Source: Candidatus Hadarchaeales archaeon
GTDB lineage: Archaea; Hadarchaeota; Hadarchaeia; Hadarchaeales; WYZ-LMO6
Length of the DNA: 64,000 nucleotides
Direction of reading: 5' to 3'
Assembly (NCBI GenBank): GCA_038736355.1
Contig: JAVYML010000001.1
Coordinates: 116,908-180,907, forward strand
This document shows positions 12,101 to 18,100 of the stretch, piece by piece. Under the pieces are notes generated by a model. That model saw only the letters and a list, made by a program, of their open reading frames with translations, did not search any database and was not told the origin of the DNA. The translations under genes and the position numbers were made by a program. The first letter of the stretch is position 1; each line of letters starts with the position of its first letter.

Positions 12101-15100
12101 GTCCGGGGGCGACCTCCAGACGTTCTCCACCGGGGAAGAGAAGTCGGAGTCGTTGTCTATCTCTATGCGGTGGTTATCAGCGGTGGAACCCCTGATCCAG
12201 GTGAAGGTGACCTCCAGGGGGACGTTCTCACCTTCCGCCGGGGAGAGGAGGGAGGGGGCCCCGGGCGGTCCCGTCACGACCGTGAAGGTCCTGACCACGG
12301 AGCAGTTCTCCCCGAAGGCGTTGAGGGCCCAGACCCTCCAGTAGTAGATGGCAGGAGTGTAGCCGGGCGAGGGCTTGGTCCAGCTCCTGGTGGTGGCGGG
12401 GAAGACCAGGTTGTCCAGGGGAGAGGAGAAGTCTTCGTCGTTGTCCACCTCGAGCCTGAAGTTCTCCAGCGGGCTGGTGTTGTCCCACTGGAAGGTGGGG
12501 GTGGGAGTGGTGAAGGCGTTGTTCTCCGGGAGGAGGAGGGCGGGCGAGGAGGGCATGCACCCCAGCTTCTCTTCCCATCCCTCCACCACCCTCCACCCGG
12601 CGGTGGAGCCTAGCACAGCCAGCTTGTCTTCTAGGGAGTACCAGCCAGAGGGGGCCCAAAGGATCGCTTCCCAAACTTCCTGGACCCGCCAGAGAACCTG
12701 GGCCTGTGCGGTTTCAGTCCAGGCTTCAACCTCCCTCCAGAGGACCAGAACCTGTACAGTCGCCCAGTAGCTGTCGATTTCCCGCCAGCTTGCCGAGGTC
12801 CCGAGAAGGGTGGTGAAGGTCTCGACCACCCACCACCAGGCCGTGGCCACGATTTGCTCGGTCCAAGAGTCGAGCGGACACCATTCGACCTGGACCCGAA
12901 CCGCCCAGGTCCAGGAGTCCACCCACGACCACTGAACGGAAACCGTGACCTCAACCGTGAAAACATCGAGGGCAAGCCACTGGGCTGGCCCTCCTATTTC
13001 CCCTGCAAGGGAATCAAGGAACAGCCAGAGGGCCTGAGTCTCGAGCATTCCCATCCAAGTCTCGAGGTACTGCCAGCCCGCCTGTGCCTGCACACTTCCC
13101 GCCCAAGTCTCAATCAACCGCCAAGAAGCGGGGGTCTGGAGGGTATCCGCCCAATCCTCGAGGATCCACCATGAGGCGCGTGCGAGGACCACACAGGTCC
13201 AAGATTCCAATTCCATCCATTCAGCCTGTGTTTGAACCGCTCCCATCCAGGAATCCAGCCTAGTCCAAGCCACGGGCGGAGAAACCTCTACCGTCCAGGC
13301 CTCAAGCTTCTGCCAGGAGGCCTGTGTAGAGACCGCACACATCCAGGAATCCGTGGGCTGCCAGGAGGCCTGCGCCCGAGCACTCACCGTCCAACTTTCG
13401 ACGGTCCTCCAGAGTGCTACAGTTCCCGCGCCCCCAGTGCAAGTGTCCAACTCCTCCCAAGCCCCCGCGGTCCAAGCACTTCCATCCCAGCTCTCAACCG
13501 CCCTCCACCCGGCCGTGGTAAGGGCCTCTCCCGTCCAAGTATCCACCGCCGACCAAACGGCCGTGGTCTGGAGTTCCCCCATCCAGCCTTCCAACTCACG
13601 CCAGACACTAACCACGGTGAAGTACCAGACATTCTCCGAGACGTTCTCCCCTGCGGAGTTCACGGCCCAGACCCTCCAGTAGTAGGTCCCGGGTGCGTAT
13701 CCTCCAGCCTTCACCCAGCTGTTCTCCCCCACCACCCAAACGTTGTCCACGCAGCCGTTGGTCCAGTCCTCGTCGTTGTCCACCTCGATCCTGTGGTTCT
13801 CGGCGTTCGCCCCGTTCTCCCACTCGAAGGTCACATCTTCGTAGGCGGGAAAGATCGAGTTGTTCTCGGGCCTGCATAGCCTGGGACTCCCCGGAAGAAG
13901 CTGGGTCTGGATGCTCTCCGTCCAACTCTCCAGGAACAGCCAAACCGCCACAGTCTGGACGGCCTCACTCCAGCCTTCCACGATCTGCCAAGAACCGGCG
14001 GCGCGAACCACGATGGTCCAGCTCTCAGCCATTACCCACAGAGTGGTCGGCTGGATGTTCTCCACCCAGCCCTCGAGGATTTGCCAGGAAGCTGTGGTTC
14101 CTACCCCTCCAGCACAGGAGTCCAACTCTCTCCAGCTCACGAAGGTCAGGATCTCGCCTGTAAACGTTTCAAGGGACCTCCAGGCACCCAGGGACTGCAC
14201 CGTGCTTGTCCAAGCTTCCAGGTGCTGCCAGCTCACCGGGGAACCAACGCTGTCAACCCAGCCCTCGACCATGTACCACGCAACTGCGATTTGGAGGCTT
14301 CCTGCCCAAGTGTCAAGAACCTGCCAGAAAGCTCCTGTCAGGATTCCCTGCATCCAGGCATCGAGAGGCTGCCAGGCGACCCTCCCTTCCACCGTCCAAG
14401 TCCAAACTTCAAGTGGCTGCCAGCTCACCCCACCCTCCGTGACCACGCTCCACGCGTCGACTGGCTGCCAAGAGGCCCGGGTCTGGAGCTCCGTCGTCCA
14501 GGCATCGAGAGTTTGCCAGGAGATTGCGGTCCAAACCACTCCGGACCAGCTTTCCAGGGCCCGCCAGCCTGCCTGAGCCAGCAGCTCCACCGACCAGTTT
14601 TCCAGTGCCCGCCAGTGGGCTGGAGCCGAAACCTTCCCCGTCCACTCCTCCACAGGAAGCCAGGAAGAAGGCGCTCCAACGGTGGAGGCCCAGCTCTCCT
14701 GCATCTGCCATGCCGCCGTGGTTCCCAGAACCTCGGTCCACTGCTCGAGACTCGCCCAGCTCCCTCTACCCTCCACCCTCACAGCCCATTCCTCGATCGA
14801 CCGCCATGAGGCTTGGAAGTGGAGCGCGCTTTCCCAGACCTCGAGGGTCCACCAGCTTACTGACACGGACATGGCACCCATCCACTCGTCCGCCGTCCAC
14901 CAGTTCACAGGCGCACGCAGGGTCTCGGACCAAACCTCCATCGTCTGCCAACCGACCTGTACCACACCTGCGCCTGTCCACGTCTCGAGCGACCTCCAGC
15001 TGGCCCCTCCCTCCAAGACCTCCGTCCAGGTCTCAAGCTCCGCCCAGGAAATTTTGGTTGGAAGGACGCAGGACCATGAGTCAAGGAAGGACCAACCCAC

Positions 15101-18100
15101 TACTGGGGAAGAAACCCCCCCGAGCCAGGATTCCAGCCAGAACCAGTCAGAGGGGGAGGTGGAGAGGTTCTCCGTCCAGGAGTCCAGGACTCTCCAGGTA
15201 CAGATCCTGAGGACCCTCGAAGGGGAGGAATTCTCGTTCCCCGCGTAGTCGACGGCGCCCACCCTCCAGGTGTGCTCCCCGAGCGAGAAGGTGTGGGAAT
15301 AGGAGGTGACGGTGTTGTCCACCTCCCCCACGAGCCCTTCGTCCACGTAGATTCGATAGTTGTCCACGCCCGTCAGAGCATCCGTCGAAGGGTTCCATTT
15401 GAGCTCCACCTGAGCCTCGGAGAGGTCCAGGTAAGTGTTGTTCTCCGGGGACACGAGAGGGGGGGCGGTGGGTGGATGGGTATCCACCGTGAACTTCCAG
15501 ACGTTGTCCGACCAGTTCTCATAGCCTGCGCCCGTGGCCGCAACCTTCCAGTAGTAGACGTTGTCAGGGAGCTGGTTCTCTATCTCCAGAGAGGTCAGGG
15601 CCGGTGGGATGTTCGAGTTATCGTAGATGTTCTCCGAAAAATTGGAATAGGGGCTGATCACCAGCCTGTAACCGGTGTGGTTGTCGGATGCCGTCCAGGC
15701 AAAGGTTGGGGTGTTGTCGTTGAGGTTTTCGTTGTTTTTTGGAGAAACCAGCTGGGGGCGCCCTGGACCGTAGACCACCACCCTGCAGAAGTCCACCATG
15801 AGGCTCGTCTGGATGGAGTCGTTGTCCCTCTGGATGTATCTCGCATAGACGTTCCCGCCGGAGAGGTAGCTGGTTCCAGTAAGGTTGTAGCTGAAGAAAA
15901 GGGGGCTCCCGGCACTCCCCCCCACCTGCAGGTTCCCCAGGTTGTCCCACTGGCCCGTCGAGAAGTTGTAGAGGTAAAGCGAGATGGGTTCAGAGTCCCC
16001 CGCCGTGTAGTACTTTATTTCTAGGATGTGGCCCGTGCCGCTGGGTATGCCCGTTATGTCGTGCCGGACATCCACACGATAGGCCTTGGGGATTTCCCTC
16101 CACTCCGCGAAGAGCCTGTGGACGTGGGCCGTGCTTCCGGCTCCCTCCTGATAGAGAACTATTCCCTCCCCTGGCAGGAGGAGGAGCGGTCCCGTGATCT
16201 CGAACGTGAGCAGCCGAACGCCCGTTATCTGTGGGGTCAGAGCAGCGCCTGTGGCTCCCGGGGAGGTGACCGAAACCAGCCTGCTCGTCGCTTCGCCCAC
16301 AGGAGTGACCGTGGCATTACCATACCTGGCCACCAGAGCGGGAGCGGGTGCATCCGTGTGTTTCCTTGGAACGTAGTCGGGGGGAATAGAGGTCGCACCC
16401 GTGGCTGACGATATCCTCTGCACCGTTATCGGAACATAAGTGGCTGTGGTAGTGGCAACCACCATCACCATCATCTTCTTGATTACCGCAACATTGTTGG
16501 AATCCGCTGGATTGAAGAAGGAGGCGAAGTTGTCACCTGCGGTGGCGGTACCAGTCACCGGGCCTATGGAGAGCACGTAGTCCCTCTCGGCGGAGGGAGC
16601 GGTGGTCGTTTCCCCCCACTCCACCAGGAGTATCACCCTATGGTTTGCGTTTCCCGTCCCGGACTCCTGGTAGAAGGCTATTCCTTCCCCGGGTTTCAGG
16701 ACGAGGGGCTCATTGGGCACGAACACGAGGCTCTGCCACCCGTGCTGCTGTCCCACCGCCCCCTCCGACGTTATTCCCAGAATCCGGCTTTCCGTGGCGC
16801 CCGCAAAAGTGACCGTAGGGCCTGTGCGTCTGATGTCCATCGCGGTGTCCGGGGATCCCGTGTGCTTCTTGGGGACGTTCGCGGCGGCTATCTGAGTCCC
16901 ACCGCTGGCTGCCGTGATTCTCCTAACACTCATCGGGATGTAGGTCGCTGCCCCTGCCGCCGAGACCCTCGCCTCAATCCTCTTGACAATCGCGTACTTC
17001 CCAGACCCAGCGGGATTGAGGATTGAAGCGTAGATATAGGGCATGGTGGTTGAGCCATTTATGGGCCCTATCGAAAGGAGGTATTCTCCTTTCGGGGAGG
17101 GTGCGGTGGACACCTCGGCCCACTCTATGTATGCCGAGAAGTGGTGGTCGATATCTCCCGCCGCTTCGGAGTAGAACGCTATCCCCTCTCCTGGCTGAAG
17201 AATCAGCTTTTCATCGTCCCCACCAAATACTATCTCCCTGTTGACGTACTGTCCTGCCGCACCAGGGGTAACCACGCTCAACAGCCTGGAGTCGGCCGTG
17301 CCGCTCCAGGTGAAGCCTGGGACGGTTCCGAGGGTATGCCTGATGTCCATGGCGGTGTCCGGGGATCCCGTGTGCTTCTTGGGGACGTTCGCGGCGGCTA
17401 TGGCGGTCCCCGCCGTGGGGGCGCCCGTGAACCTGCGCACCGTGAAGGGGATGTACAGTGCTGCGGCGTCGGCGATAATCCTCACCCCAATCCTCTTCAC
17501 AACTGCGGTTCTGCCAGAGCCGGATGGATTGTAGAACGAGTAATAGACATAGTTGGCTCCCGGCGCGGTGGTCAGCTCAACCCTGGGAAAGGCCAGCAGG
17601 TACTCTCCCTGGGAAGAGGGAGTGGAAGTTTTCTCGTCCCACTCAACGGTCGCCAGGATGAGGTGGTTGGAATCGCTCGCGGCCTCGTTGTACAACGCAA
17701 CGCCCTCGCCGGGTTGCAGGATTATGGGTTCGTTCGGCTCAAAGATGAGTTCCTTCTTGGCATACTGGTGGTCTGCGGCCCCTGGCGAAATCACGAGCAT
17801 CAGCCTGGAGTCGGCCGTGCCGCTCCAGGTGAAACCGGGGGCGGTCCCCAGGTTGTACCTGAGGTCCATCGCGGTGTCCGTGGACCCCGTGTGCTTCTTG
17901 GGGACGTTCGCGGCGGCTATGGCGGTCCCCGCCGTGGGGGCGCCCGTGAACCTCCTGAGGGCAAAGTTTGAGGTGTATACTGCGGCACCATCGCAGTCTA
18001 TGCTTATCCTGACCCTCCTGATGATGGCGGTCCTGCCCGAAGTCGAAGGATTGTAGAAGGAGTAGTGAACGTAGCCGGCGGCCCAGTTTGTCCCACTCCT

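Noticed and set aside
5107..15212. Tandem 48-base repeats as a CRISPR array or satellite
   Set aside because: The repeats vary in sequence, keep one open frame of over 16 kb and encode a regular 16-residue motif; there are no constant repeats with unique spacers.
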